Shown: positions 10,101 through 18,685, counted from the first letter of the stretch. The stretch: DNA of 64,000 nt from Marinomonas mediterranea MMB-1 (GCF_000192865.1 NC_015276.1:4620317-4684316); one strand, 5' to 3'. Notes: generated by a model not told the origin, from the letters alone. Numbers and translations: made by a program.

Positions 10101-10839
10101 GCTTTTGTATAATGTCAGACACGACTTGTGGAATATTTGCATCCAAAGACACCAAAGGAGTCGGCTCAATGGCAAGATGACAATGGATTAGATGTACAGG
10201 GTCTTCTGTTTCAAACGGAGGACGACCAGACAATAAATGATATAAAGTGGTGCCTAATGAATAATAGTCTGTGCGGTAGTCTAAGACACGATTGACACGC
10301 CCCGTTTGCTCCGGCGAGCTGTAATGCAACGACCCCATAAACTTTTGACTTTGGGCTTTGAGCTCTTGCTCACCAAATTCTCTAGCGATACCAAAGTCCA
10401 ATAACGTCAACGTACCATGCTGGCTGTCCCACAAAACATTTCTCGGTGTTAAGTCACCGTGAATCACTTGCTCGTTGTGTATATCTGATAACGTCGTCAC
10501 CACTCTTAATGCGATAGAAAGCGCTTCTCGTAGCGCAACGGAGTGTTGCTTCACATAGTTATTTAAACTCAAACCACTGGCATATTCATAAACAATACAC
10601 ACTGAGTTTTCGTGACGTTCTAATGCAAACGCCTCAACAACCCCCTCTACCTGCTTGAGTCTCTGGCAGATCGAAAACTCCCTTTTAAAACTGTTCACTT
10701 GGTCTGAGCTAGGAAATTCATGCCGTAGTAACTTCACAGCGACAGGAGTTGAGTCGTACTCCCTTAAGGCCTTAAAAACCAGAGAGTTTTTCCCTTCTGA
10801 GAGTAGTGACTGAACTTGATAGCCAGGAATTTCGATCAT
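4114..10839 (-). CDS. Giant hybrid: Ser/Thr kinase - AAA ATPase - GAF - histidine kinase - REC - REC - HPt
   Basis: A 2241-residue sensor. Domains in order: protein kinase (about 5-270) with K36, HGDLTPRN (129 is the catalytic Asp) and DFG at 148-150; AAA_16/STAND-type NTPase from about 300 with Walker A GYAGIGKS (K334) and Walker B FLDDLQWAD (D458-D459); a long helical repeat region to about 1300; GAF (about 1320-1475); HisKA with SHEIRTPMN (phospho-His 1524); HATPase with N box near 1635 and GGTGLGL near 1703; receiver 1 (about 1755-1880); receiver 2 with D1955 in LLMDLQMP; HPt with H2104 in VHSLKSN. Receiver 1 has LLMERYL where Asp is expected (E1814), so it is probably a non-phosphorylated pseudo-receiver. 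No membrane segment is obvious, so a cytoplasmic sensor is likely. The kinase-AAA-GAF-HK layout is known from fungal and some bacterial hybrid kinases; the signal is unknown. Confidence 0.92.
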   Translation of the reverse strand: MIEIPGYQVQSLLSEGKNSLVFKALREYDSTPVAVKLLRHEFPSSDQVNSFKREFSICQRLKQVEGVVEAFALERHENSVCIVYEYASGLSLNNYVKQHSVALREALSIALRVVTTLSDIHNEQVIHGDLTPRNVLWDSQHGTLTLLDFGIAREFGEQELKAQSQKFMGSLHYSSPEQTGRVNRVLDYRTDYYSLGTTLYHLLSGRPPFETEDPVHLIHCHLAIEPTPLVSLDANIPQVVSDIIQKLLAKTPEGRYQSASGLIHDLRRCIDELDLHNEVSSFMIGQKDQSSYFSVPNKLYGREEQLAQLSNAVDSCFSGQAVFGLISGYAGIGKSCLINELRQPIEAKSGFFIQGKFDQYNRDLPYSAIKKACQDLIRQILMEDESKIDVWRASLIEVLGENGRVMTDFIPDLSLIVGDQPELVHISAIESQNRFNIIFPRFIELFCSEKYPLVMFLDDLQWADNASLQLIENATRNSQMHHLLLLGAYRDNEVAATDKLTLVLKEVHQQQQFQVVDIKLNALSLEQVEAFIGDTVNRHDSDQKALAKRCFNKTLGNPFFLNQLLEALHKEALLYFDRFEGKWSWDIERIDAWQVSDNVVDLMQSKIHRLPKETQELCQLAACIGNEFDLVMLASLNNREVSDVEQHIRNAASQGIVVSIDDALLSTTALSISSSSSSTVRYRFLHDQVQQAAYFLTSTNDRSVAHYKIGKLLIEQTKSDDSSERLFSIVNHLNRSIRLIDTDAFRLELVRYNLTASQRAKRANAYDLALTYINVANDLLGEEGWKTHSDLKFECVKESAEAEQLCGDIDAAHTYCRSLLDHASNDLAKADIYALQTELYSNHGRFLEALESGCEGIRLLGVYWPDTPEDLEQAMLKESEAIHGYLKKNTAASLLELPEMTDEKQVILSKLYGLIWGPAINVNLPMSTLAVVKMVVQSIEYGNGDISPFGYVNYGSMLSAFFGDYQSGYEFGELAVNLVEKTNNIPFRCKVYTMFGVTNSAWTIPVKESIKLLRTALAAGMDVGDRIWISYSAFHILKLMKLAGFSLSDIQAETRTIRPIIESMGDPNTLEVLEILERNNRLLTGESDNLYAWDEDGFSEDSFVQKMASQQHALCLNYYHTTKMLECLLLGRFEEGVSMAEQAEGTLPATFGWLTNAEYYFIQSLLLASLEEGHEFVERRQKQLHSNLSRLQDWAEHNAHNFMHRELLLKAEIARLEGNDSEAIDLYDKAIELALDNGFQQHAAIANELAARFWDNKNKRKFAYYYLREAHHGYMSWGAYAKAGQLEKEYPELIRSRETYAEHFTTQSFTDTTISSGNLDLMSVMRAAQIISEEIVLEQLLEKLMVTILAEAGAQKGSLVLNMDGQWRIQASGGIQDSKIQVMQNRVISEQLRDEIPLSIITYVRRTHAPVIIDDARQSSNYSKDAYVSKYQPLSVLCYPILKRGKIIGLLYLENNLVPAAFTTDRLQALNILAGQAAISIENALVYETLEKRVTDRTEELNVAKVLAEEANRAKSLFLATMSHEIRTPMNAIIGLSRLTLKTPLNLDQKDFMDKILESAEGLLGIINDILDYSKIEAHKMVLEQTRFELQSVMSRIVTICALKAKEKALELHVDIDSDVPALLLGDPLRLQQILTNLVSNAIKFTEKGFVGIRVSLEQTQEGTPQVRFDVTDSGVGLTQEHQRELFKPFTQADASITRKYGGTGLGLAICRQLVELMKGQIWVRSHLGKGSTFGFRIPVHSYQEDNDLAYKHLDFSKVRVLVVDDSNIARRAIVYMLKEIGVQCDDVGAPIEALECIREGNGASTNYDVLLMERYLAGVDCLDTIRKIKKESSNKNLTSIIVSSFSDEEKQLLSVDRDIDDVLDKPVDLSSLRQALVEHYPNRLVPAHAATDELPVEGAVLRHKRVLLVEDNELNSRVVLGYLEESGVMLDMAENGQQALEKVQEVHYDVVLMDLQMPIMDGITATRKIRAVFDEKTLPIVAMTAHASVEDKQRCLEAGMNDYITKPVDIDELYGVMKRHMSSVPKALSEEPLKGEDSAVNFVHALYNEVGLDTYRALSRVKQRLPLYISTVVEFNSLYHNIVNELRACVESNDLGALYIKVHSLKSNLAYIGAKNAFDLAQDLEKRLANKEEGKLELERLCSLLTPLLSKIDQVVGNYTNCSQNEQKFSISSINELVTEIQKLLEKSDFSVETLLNELKQVSKDRSWYEHVLEVDKLVDEIEFEKAATVITELRKQLEP

Positions 10840-11081
10840 TTCCTATTTCCCTAATTTCAGAGAACGTTCTAAAAGAAAAGCATTTGAAGCTGATTTCATT
10901 GCTTCAAAGTTCTACTTGTACCTTCCATACCCTATGGTAAATTGCAAAAGCAGTGCAAGGCGTTTCATCAAATTTAACATAACCAAGCCATATAATATGG
11001 GCAATGGTTGTCGATTTAGTAGAAAAAGGCACAAATAGTGTAGAACGTACACCGTAATAATAGGATAAGAAGGAAGGTTAT

Positions 11082-13238
11082 ATGCAATCGTTGAATTCAA
11101 AATCACCTGAAAAAATCGCTATTTTAGGTGGAGGCGTATCCGCCATTACCGCCGCATTTCGATTAACGCGAGAAGAAAATTGGAAAGAAAAGTACGACAT
11201 CACCCTATATCAGCTCGGCTGGCGCATCGGAGGTAAGGGGGCCAGTGGACGTAATATGGCAGAGCATGCACGTATTGAAGAGCATGGCATTCACGTCTGG
11301 TTTGGCTTTTATCAGCAGTCCATCAAGTTCATGCGCGAATGCTATCAAGAACTTAATCGTCAAACCGGCCCTATGCAAACCTTTAACGACGCTTTTGTTC
11401 CACACAATTCAACCGCCGTTGCTCAGTACTACCAAGACGAATGGATTCCCTGGGTATTTGATTTACAATCCTTTTTTGATGGTGATAGCAAAGTCGATAA
11501 TGACGAGTCGTTTGCTATTAAAATCGTTCAAGTTATCCAACGCTTCTTTTCGCCTTTTGCTAATGAGCTTAAAACCACATTAGACAAGCATCCAAAATTT
11601 GATAGCTTAATTGAGGCGATAGAAAAAGCAGAAAAACAATTCAAGAAGATTGAAGATTATGTCGAAGAAGCCATTGAAGACGGCCTTGCAGACATATTGG
11701 TTGGCCTAAGAAAGGTCATTGCTGAAATTTGTGAGAAAGCGGAAGAATTTCTTCCCTTACTAGACAACCCTCTTCTGCGCTTCACCATCAAAAAACTCCT
11801 TGGCATCGACATCACAAAAAAAGATGTCGATGAAGCAGAGCTGTGTGTGACCCGATTATGGTTATTAGCCGACTTCGGACTAACCCTCGCCATTGGTATG
11901 TTAAAAGACAGCGGCAGTCACGATCACTACGACCACCTAAACGACATCGAATTTTCCGACTGGATGAAAAATCATGGTGCCAGCCAAGAAACGCTAGATG
12001 GCCCATTTATGAACACCGTTTACTGTGGTTTCTTTGCTTACCAAAACGGCGACATGGAAAAACACAATCTAGAAACAGGCACCTTTTTGAATGCGATTAT
12101 TTACGGCGCAACACACAGTAATGGTACCTTCGTCTATCGAATGCATGCGGGTATGGGGGACGTGGTCTTTGGCCCATACTATGAAGTGTTGAACGAGTTA
12201 GGCGTAAAATTTAAGTTTTTCCATAACGTTCAAGAGTTGGTAGCGGGCACAGACGCCAGCGGCAACCCCATTGTTGAAAAGATTAAAATTGCAAAACAAG
12301 TTCCTCTCAAGGATGAAGCGAAAGGCTATGACCCGCTTGTCGATGTAAAAGGTTTACCTTGTTGGCCTTCCGCACCAATCTACGACCAAATTGAAGACGA
12401 CATTGCGGAAAAACTCATCGCTAACAAAATTGATCTTGAGTCGCTTTGGACAAACTGGCCTGAAATATACGATCAACCTCAAATCGAGTTGGTCGCTGGA
12501 ACAGACTTTGACCGTGTTATTTTAGGCATGTCGGTCGCTTCAATCCCTTATGTTGCTCCTTCTTTATTAGAGAAGAGTCCCAAAATGGCTAAGATGACCG
12601 AGAAAGTTGAAACGGTCTGCACTCAGGCGTTTCAACTTTGGTTCAATAAAGACGTAAAAGAACTAGGCTGGCCTGCAGATAAGGTAGGAGAGCTACAGCC
12701 CGAGTGGCTAGGGTACGCAACACAGCAGGTCGATAACTGGGCGTCGGTGAGCTATTTAACGAAAGTTGAAGACTGGCCAGCAGATGCCACACCAAAAAAC
12801 ATCAGCTATTTCTGCGGTACCTTTACACCAACTACCCCGGCGCCAAAAGCGCCAAATCCTCAATACCCAATGGCACAGAAAGCGTCTGTTGAACAACTCA
12901 CCAAAACCATGATGACACAGAAGTTTCACCCATTTATGAACAATGCCAATCCAGAGACTGGCGTGTTTGAATGGGATTGGCTATCTGATACGAGTGGTTC
13001 AGAGGGCGAAAGTAGGTTCCAAAGCCAATACTGGCGCTCAAATATCGACCCTTCTGAGCGTTATGTTCAAGCGATCACAGGCACCGCGCAATACCGCCTA
13101 AAAACCGACGAAAGTGGCTTTAGCAACCTGTTGCTAACAGGAGACTGGATTCAAAATGGATTTAATATGGGCTGTGTGGAGTCCGCGACACTATCGGGGC
13201 TGCAAACCGCTGAGGCGATCATAAAAACGCAGGAATAG
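11082..13238 (+). CDS. FAD-dependent oxidoreductase, phytoene desaturase / amine oxidase-like
   Basis: A 718-residue flavoprotein. The N-terminus has a dinucleotide-binding fold (IAILGGGVSAITAAFRL, residues 13-29), then LGWRIGGKGASGRN, and the C-terminus has the second FAD contact (LLTGDWIQNGFNMGCVESA). This is the layout of the carotenoid desaturase and amine oxidase superfamily. Residues of about 130-265 are a long charged helical insertion not found in short members. No signal peptide is visible. The start is supported by a strong ribosome site (aaggaagg at about 11070). The gene stands alone between a divergent upstream kinase and a downstream bidirectional terminator, so neighbours give no clue to the substrate. 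The name should stay general. Confidence 0.75.
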   Translation: MQSLNSKSPEKIAILGGGVSAITAAFRLTREENWKEKYDITLYQLGWRIGGKGASGRNMAEHARIEEHGIHVWFGFYQQSIKFMRECYQELNRQTGPMQTFNDAFVPHNSTAVAQYYQDEWIPWVFDLQSFFDGDSKVDNDESFAIKIVQVIQRFFSPFANELKTTLDKHPKFDSLIEAIEKAEKQFKKIEDYVEEAIEDGLADILVGLRKVIAEICEKAEEFLPLLDNPLLRFTIKKLLGIDITKKDVDEAELCVTRLWLLADFGLTLAIGMLKDSGSHDHYDHLNDIEFSDWMKNHGASQETLDGPFMNTVYCGFFAYQNGDMEKHNLETGTFLNAIIYGATHSNGTFVYRMHAGMGDVVFGPYYEVLNELGVKFKFFHNVQELVAGTDASGNPIVEKIKIAKQVPLKDEAKGYDPLVDVKGLPCWPSAPIYDQIEDDIAEKLIANKIDLESLWTNWPEIYDQPQIELVAGTDFDRVILGMSVASIPYVAPSLLEKSPKMAKMTEKVETVCTQAFQLWFNKDVKELGWPADKVGELQPEWLGYATQQVDNWASVSYLTKVEDWPADATPKNISYFCGTFTPTTPAPKAPNPQYPMAQKASVEQLTKTMMTQKFHPFMNNANPETGVFEWDWLSDTSGSEGESRFQSQYWRSNIDPSERYVQAITGTAQYRLKTDESGFSNLLLTGDWIQNGFNMGCVESATLSGLQTAEAIIKTQE

Positions 13239-13281
13239 CGTTCGCGGTGTTAAATACAACTCAACGTTAGTGCTATCTGAC

Positions 13282-13319
13282 AAAAAAAGCGCTAGGAGAA
13301 ATCGCTCCTAGCGCGTTTT
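13282..13319. terminator. Bidirectional terminator
   Basis: Perfect 10-bp arms gcgctaggag (13289-13298) and its complement (13305-13314) are flanked by A7 on the left and TTTT on the right. It sits between the convergent FAD oxidoreductase and TRAP substrate-binding genes and can serve both. Confidence 0.85.
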
Positions 13320-13338
13320 CAGTTAACACTTCCCTAGC

Positions 13339-14451
13339 TTATTCAGCGTCTCGCGCATTGATATACGCACGCTCTGACACCGCATGCCATGCAGAGACTT
13401 TACTCATAAACGCTTTAAAGGAATCGTAGACCTTTTTACTCATTTCGTCGCTTGCTGCAACTTCGTTTAAGGTTTCTTCAGACGCTTTCTTCAACGCTTT
13501 TAAGACATCTTTAGGGAACGGACGAAGATCAACGTTATGCTCTGTCACCAGTGTTTGCAGTGCATCGTTATTTTTCGCTGTAAACTCATCAAGCATATCT
13601 TGAGTCGCTTGACGAGAAGCCGCTCTTACAATCGCTTGTAAATCTTTCGGCAACGCTTCAAACGCTTTTTTGTTGACTAATAACTCCATTTCGGAGCCCG
13701 GCTCGTGCCAACCTGGGTAATAGTAGTATTTGGCCGCCTTGTATAAACCAAACGCTAAGTCATTATAAGGGCCAACGAACTCAGTGGCGTCAATTGTGCC
13801 CGTTTGCAACGCAGTAAAGATTTCACCACCTGGCAAGTTAATTGGCGTTCCACCTACTTTAGACAGCACTTCGCCACCTAACCCAGGGATACGCATCTTC
13901 AAACCTTGGAAATCATCAAGGGAGTTAATTTCTTTATTAAACCAACCACCCATCTGCACTCCACTGTTACCAGAAGTCAGAGGAATAAGGTTAAAAGGCT
14001 CATAAATTTCTTCCCAAAGGGCCATACCGCCACCATGGTAAATCCATGAATTAATCTCTTGAGGCGTCATACCAAAAGGTACCGCAGTGAAGAATTGTGC
14101 AGCCGGCACTTTGCCTTTCCAGTAATAAGACGCGCCATGACCCAACTCAGCCGTCCCTCGTGATACCGCATCAAACACTTCGAGTGGTGGAACCAGCTCA
14201 CCCGCAGCATAGACTTTCACCGTCAGTCGCCCACCCGACATTTCGGTAATGTTTTTGGCCATATACTCAGCACCCGTTCCCAAACCTGGGAAATTCTTTG
14301 GCCAAGTGGTTACCATTTTCCATTCGATTTTTTCAGGTTTCGGTTCGACTTTTGCCGTTTCTGGCACTTTGTCAGCCCCACCACATGCGCTCAATACCGC
14401 CGCTGTGACGCCCGCAAGCGCCCATTTTCCCCACGTATTTATTTTTAGCAT
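13339..14451 (-). CDS. TRAP transporter solute-binding lipoprotein (DctP family), copy 1
   Basis: Extracytoplasmic binding protein of a TRAP transporter. The N-terminus is a lipoprotein signal with lipobox LSAC (Cys23). The mature protein carries WKMVTTWPKNFPGLGTGAEY and ATEFVGPYNDLAFGLYKAAKYYYYPGWHEPG, which fit the TakP-type branch that binds 2-oxo acids. A good ribosome site (aaggag) precedes the ATG. No DctQ or DctM membrane partner is nearby, so it must use subunits encoded elsewhere or act as an accessory binding protein. The upstream gene is a close paralogue. The ligand is inferred from family resemblance only. Confidence 0.92.
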   Translation of the reverse strand: MLKINTWGKWALAGVTAAVLSACGGADKVPETAKVEPKPEKIEWKMVTTWPKNFPGLGTGAEYMAKNITEMSGGRLTVKVYAAGELVPPLEVFDAVSRGTAELGHGASYYWKGKVPAAQFFTAVPFGMTPQEINSWIYHGGGMALWEEIYEPFNLIPLTSGNSGVQMGGWFNKEINSLDDFQGLKMRIPGLGGEVLSKVGGTPINLPGGEIFTALQTGTIDATEFVGPYNDLAFGLYKAAKYYYYPGWHEPGSEMELLVNKKAFEALPKDLQAIVRAASRQATQDMLDEFTAKNNDALQTLVTEHNVDLRPFPKDVLKALKKASEETLNEVAASDEMSKKVYDSFKAFMSKVSAWHAVSERAYINARDAE

Positions 14452-14606
14452 TGTTACTCCTTGGGAGGTTTATTTTTATTGTTAAACTAACGATTTATTC
14501 GTTCGCGCAACAGTGTAAAAACTGAGAACCAAAACAACAACTCTTTTCTTATCCCAGCTTCTCAATCTCATCTTTATATTCAAACGTCATACAGCCACCA
14601 ATCCAT

Positions 14607-14642
14607 AAAAAAAGCCCCAGAGAAGACTCTCTGGGGCTTTTG
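14607..14642 (-). terminator. Terminator between the two TRAP binding-protein genes
   Basis: Perfect 12-bp arms (aaagccccagag at 14611-14622 and its complement at 14629-14640) have A/T runs on both sides. It follows the copy 2 gene, so the two paralogues appear to be separately transcribed. Confidence 0.85.
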
Positions 14643-14703
14643 ATCATTCTAATACAAGCTGATACACGCTAATAAAAGTATCAAATAGCTATATTAATAG
14701 ACT

Positions 14704-15834
14704 CTATTCTGCGTCGCGGGCATTAATATAAGCGCGCTCAGAAACAGTGTGCCAAGCGGATACTTTCTCTTTAAACGCTTTCAATGAGTCATACACCTTA
14801 CGACTCGCTGGATCATTTGCAGCTAACTCTTCGATCACCTCTTCGGATGCATCACGAAGCTCAGCCAATGCATCAGCAGGGAACTCACGCAACTCAACAC
14901 CGTGCTCAGAAATCAGCGTCTGCAACGCTTCATTGTTACGAGCGGTAAACTCATCCAACATATCCGCATTAGCTTGGCGAGCTGCTGCACGAACAATAGC
15001 TTGCAGGTCTTTAGGTAAAGCATTGTATGCGTCTTTATTTACCGTAATCTCTACTGCCGAACCTGGCTCGTGCCAGCCTGGGTAATAGTAGTATTTCGCC
15101 GCTTTGTAGAGACCGAATGCCAAATCATTATATGGCCCAACAAATTCTGTCGCATCGATTGCGCCCGTTTGCAGGGATGTAAAGATTTCACCACCAGGCA
15201 AATTTACAGGTACACCACCCGCCTTTTTAAGCACTTCACCGCCTAACCCAGGAATACGCATTTTTAGGCCTTTAAGATCCGCAACGGAATTGATTTCTTT
15301 GTTAAACCAACCGCCCATTTGCACACCCGTGTTGCCACCCGCCATAGGTAGAACGTTAAATGGCTGATAGATTTCTTCCCATAGCTCTAGACCACCGCCA
15401 TGGTAAATCCAAGAGTTTAGCTCTTGCGCTGTTAAACCAAATGGAATAGAAGCAAAGAACTGAGAGGCAGGAACCTTACCTTTCCAGTAGTAAGACGCGG
15501 CATGGCCCATCTCTGCTGTGCCACGAGAGACAGCATCAAACACTTCCAAAGGTGGCACCAACTCACCCGCGGCATACACCTTCACTTGCAAACGACCACC
15601 AGACATTTCATTGATGTTCTTCGCAAGGTATTCAGCACCCGTACCTAAAGCAGGGAAGTTTTTTGGCCAAGTGGTCACCATTTTCCATTTAATGACCTCA
15701 GGCTTTTTCTCAACCTGAGCACTTTTTGCTGACTCTTTCGTCGCTTCTTTATCACTAGCCCCACCACAAGCGGTCAGCACAACCGCCAACAAGCTCGCCG
15801 CAGCCAGCTTGCCAAACTGCATTACTTTCTTCAT
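14704..15834 (-). CDS. TRAP transporter solute-binding lipoprotein (DctP family), copy 2
   Basis: Paralogue of the neighbouring 13339-14451 gene. The two align over nearly their whole length with long identical blocks (for example LEVFDAVSRGTAE and ATEFVGPYNDLAFGLYKAA). Lipobox LTAC at Cys23 marks it as a lipoprotein. It has the same TakP-like signatures and again no membrane subunits nearby. Differences cluster in the signal peptide, the charged linker after Cys23 and the C-terminal helices; the ligand-facing blocks are mostly conserved. A terminator separates it from copy 1. The arrangement indicates a tandem gene duplication kept under separate control. Confidence 0.92.
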   Translation of the reverse strand: MKKVMQFGKLAAASLLAVVLTACGGASDKEATKESAKSAQVEKKPEVIKWKMVTTWPKNFPALGTGAEYLAKNINEMSGGRLQVKVYAAGELVPPLEVFDAVSRGTAEMGHAASYYWKGKVPASQFFASIPFGLTAQELNSWIYHGGGLELWEEIYQPFNVLPMAGGNTGVQMGGWFNKEINSVADLKGLKMRIPGLGGEVLKKAGGVPVNLPGGEIFTSLQTGAIDATEFVGPYNDLAFGLYKAAKYYYYPGWHEPGSAVEITVNKDAYNALPKDLQAIVRAAARQANADMLDEFTARNNEALQTLISEHGVELREFPADALAELRDASEEVIEELAANDPASRKVYDSLKAFKEKVSAWHTVSERAYINARDAE

Positions 15835-16223
15835 GTTATTCCTTAGAGTTAATCAAATTTTACGTTTTACATCATTTATTCACGCGATACAGGGCGAACA
15901 CTCAAAGCCACCATGTCCCTAAACATGACTGCTCACTAAAGCAAAAACGCAGTGCGCGTTTGAGACTTTATGTTCCTTGATTCGCCGACTTAGACCATAG
16001 ATGTTGTTATTTTCGATTAAGTCACTTTGTACGAGCCGTTTTTCAGAATAAAACGAGGATAGGGATAGTAGAGAGGGATGAACAAAAATTCAACTATTTG
16101 ACCAATAAGACAGTTAGGACATTGATACAAGCCGTTAAATACGCTCATTCAAAGGCGAAACTCAAACATTGAATATCGCCTTTGAATGAGAAATAGAAAA
16201 ATATTCGACCAAGCGACTATGCG
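15835..16223. other. Intergenic region, 389 bp, with one terminator-like hairpin
   Basis: No coding sequence seen. It must hold the promoter of the TRAP copy 2 gene. A perfect 15-bp inverted repeat (arm ctcattcaaaggcga at 16144-16158, partner at 16176-16190) lies 34 bp past the end of the minus-strand oxidoreductase gene and probably ends its transcript. Confidence 0.6.
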
Positions 16224-16904
16224 CTAAGCTAATGCTTGGCGATTCTGTATCCAATGGCCGTCACGTACTTTGGTTTCTCGAGTGGTAGACGCTAGCAATG
16301 ACTCCATCGTCTCTTTATGCAACGAACAACAGTAAACAGGGCGATAACGTTCGAACTTCCAGCTGTCAGAAAGCACACCGGCATCCACTGAATCAAAACC
16401 AAACGCTTCAATAAGATTCATGATCTTCGTTTTAGCCTGCGGGTCATCACTCGCCACAGGAATCGCTCGTCTCTCTTGATCGCTTGGTCCTGGTCGAGCA
16501 TCATGAGCAAGGTCTTGAACCGTAATAGAGTTAAACGCCTTAACGACAATAGCCCCATCGAGAAAAGAAGAAAGCATTTCGCTTGTCGTCGTTTTCTCAT
16601 TCAAAAGGTCAGGGATTGCACCGTCTCTATTCGGAAAGTAGTTAAGTAGATCCACTACAATTTTTCCTTTTAGTGACGCTTTCGGCAATTTGTCATAAGC
16701 GTGAAGAGGGACAGCAATAATAACAATCTCGCCAAACTCGGACGCTTGCTCAGCGCTGCCCACATCACAGAGTAAGGCATCAGCCACTCTCGTGAGCGAG
16801 TCAGCACTGCGTGAATTACTTAACATAACCTTGTGCCCAGCATTGATAGCATGCTGAGTAAGAACTTGCCCCATAGGGCCTGCTCCAATGATCCCAATAT
16901 TCAT
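16224..16904 (-). CDS. F420-type NADP oxidoreductase family protein
   Basis: A 226-residue protein with an N-terminal Rossmann fold, IGIIGAGPMGQVLTQHA. It is followed by the SNSR segment (which usually contacts the NADP phosphate) and IVVDLLNYFPNRDG, typical of the NADPH:F420 oxidoreductase/NADP-oxidoreductase family. In bacteria without F420 such proteins act on other or unknown substrates. It is encoded singly, with a 230-bp gap before the MFS gene. The specific reaction cannot be inferred. Confidence 0.75.
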   Translation of the reverse strand: MNIGIIGAGPMGQVLTQHAINAGHKVMLSNSRSADSLTRVADALLCDVGSAEQASEFGEIVIIAVPLHAYDKLPKASLKGKIVVDLLNYFPNRDGAIPDLLNEKTTTSEMLSSFLDGAIVVKAFNSITVQDLAHDARPGPSDQERRAIPVASDDPQAKTKIMNLIEAFGFDSVDAGVLSDSWKFERYRPVYCCSLHKETMESLLASTTRETKVRDGHWIQNRQALA

Positions 16905-17134
16905 ATTTTCTCCCTTTACCAGGTTATCAAATAAACATCATGTAAAACGCATAACCCCTCCAGCAAATAACTTTCGGCGTCCACAACGACAATAAACACT
17001 ATCGTCCAGTAAAATAGAGGCATGAAGCTCTTAGTTTTCGATGTGAAACATTCGAGCAATGGCCATTATCCAAAAACGTCTTTGATGAAAGACCTAACCC
17101 TCACAATGAAGCAGTGGACTTGTTCATACCTTCG

Positions 17135-18685
17135 TTAGGCTGTCGGAAGCGTTTCAGCAGAATCCACCCCATCGTTATCTGTACTGGATTTCGCCTTTTT
17201 GCTTTCAAATGCGATGAATGCAAGTAAACATAATATTGCGGTAGCACACGCACCATACAACATGACGTTACTAAAGCCCGTCATCAAGATATTCTGCGCC
17301 ACAGAGGACTGAACGCCGTACTCTTCTAACGTCTGCAAATTACCAGACGCCAGTACGTCAGCTAATTGAGAAAGCCCTACTTCTACGGTATCTATAGGCA
17401 GTAAGCTACGAAGTTGATACACAATCGAGCTCACAAGCACAAAGCCCATAATGGCAATATTTAGAGACAACGAAATCATACGCGTACTAAATTCCATCCC
17501 CGATGCCATACCGGCACGCTCTGGAGGTAAGGACCCTGTTGCCATGTTAGTCACAGGCGTATTCGTAAGACCTAACCCGATACCCGCTAAAATACAGCCA
17601 GGCATTAGCATTAACCAATCGGTGTTGGAGGCCGACGCAGCGCCCCACAATAGGAAGAACCCGCCAGATATGCACAACAGCCCGAGCGGTATCACAATCT
17701 TTGGACCATTTTTTAATAAGATTTTTTCCGCTATCGGAGGGACAACAACCGTTGGAAGAGTAAGTGCAAGTATAATAAGTCCTGACGTTACGCCGCCGTA
17801 GCCTAATACACTCTGCAAATAGATTGGGAAGTAGACAACAAAAGGCCAGAAGCTGAAATTCATGCCCGCTGCACCAAATAATGCACCAGAGAAATTACGA
17901 ATTTTAAAGGCATTCAAATCAAACATAGGTCGAGCGACTTTTCGCTCAATGATAATGAACAGTACAAAAGAAATAGCACTCGCCGCCATGATTGCAATGC
18001 CTTCGACCGTTTGATAACCGACATCTTTCCCTTGCGTAATCATGAATACTAGCCCGAACACCGCTCCAGAAAGTGTGATCATGCCACCGACATCCATTTT
18101 CACCGCCTTAGGATCAGACGACTCAACCACACCAACACGCGCTAGTATCAACGTAATCACCGAAATAAAGACGTGAATCAAGAAAACCCATTCCCAACTC
18201 ATATGAGCGACGATTAAGCCGCCAACAATAGGACCGAAGCCTAATCCAAGACCAAAAATGATCCCCCACCAAGCAAACGCGACGCCTCGCTCGGGGCCAT
18301 TTTGAAACTGGTTTGACAGCACGGCCACCTGACATGCAAGCATCGCTGCAGCACTGGTGCCTTGTAAAAAGCGCGCAACGATCAGAACAGGCGCTGACGA
18401 CGCTAGCCCACAAATCAAAGAGGCAACGCAAAAGACAAAAATACCAATTGAAAACACCCGTTTACGACCAAACCGGTCGGCAAATGCGCCCATTGCAACC
18501 AGTGTCGAACACATGGCAATAGTGTATGCATTCATAATCCACTGAAGCTGAATAAAATCCGCAGGTAAGACACTTTTTAAGATAGGTAAAATAGAAGGTA
18601 CACTTGTAATTTCAAGCCCTAGCATAATTGCCGATAGGCACACCGAAATTAAAGCGATTCTATTTCTCGACGAAATAGTGCTCAT
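17135..18685 (-). CDS. MFS drug:H+ antiporter, DHA2 (14-TM) type
   Basis: An inner-membrane exporter of about 516 residues with 14 hydrophobic segments. It shows the DHA2 motif A region (MGAFADRFGRKRVF) and the antiporter-type stretch RFLQGTSAAAMLACQVAVL. The open frame extends upstream to 18751, but the ATG at 18685 (MSTISSRNRIALI) has a clear ribosome site (ggagag, 7 nt upstream) and starts just before the first helix, so it is preferred. It is divergent from a LysR regulator 300 bp away, which may control it. The substrate is unknown; family members export drugs, dyes or metabolites. Confidence 0.88.
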   Translation of the reverse strand: MSTISSRNRIALISVCLSAIMLGLEITSVPSILPILKSVLPADFIQLQWIMNAYTIAMCSTLVAMGAFADRFGRKRVFSIGIFVFCVASLICGLASSAPVLIVARFLQGTSAAAMLACQVAVLSNQFQNGPERGVAFAWWGIIFGLGLGFGPIVGGLIVAHMSWEWVFLIHVFISVITLILARVGVVESSDPKAVKMDVGGMITLSGAVFGLVFMITQGKDVGYQTVEGIAIMAASAISFVLFIIIERKVARPMFDLNAFKIRNFSGALFGAAGMNFSFWPFVVYFPIYLQSVLGYGGVTSGLIILALTLPTVVVPPIAEKILLKNGPKIVIPLGLLCISGGFFLLWGAASASNTDWLMLMPGCILAGIGLGLTNTPVTNMATGSLPPERAGMASGMEFSTRMISLSLNIAIMGFVLVSSIVYQLRSLLPIDTVEVGLSQLADVLASGNLQTLEEYGVQSSVAQNILMTGFSNVMLYGACATAILCLLAFIAFESKKAKSSTDNDGVDSAETLPTA

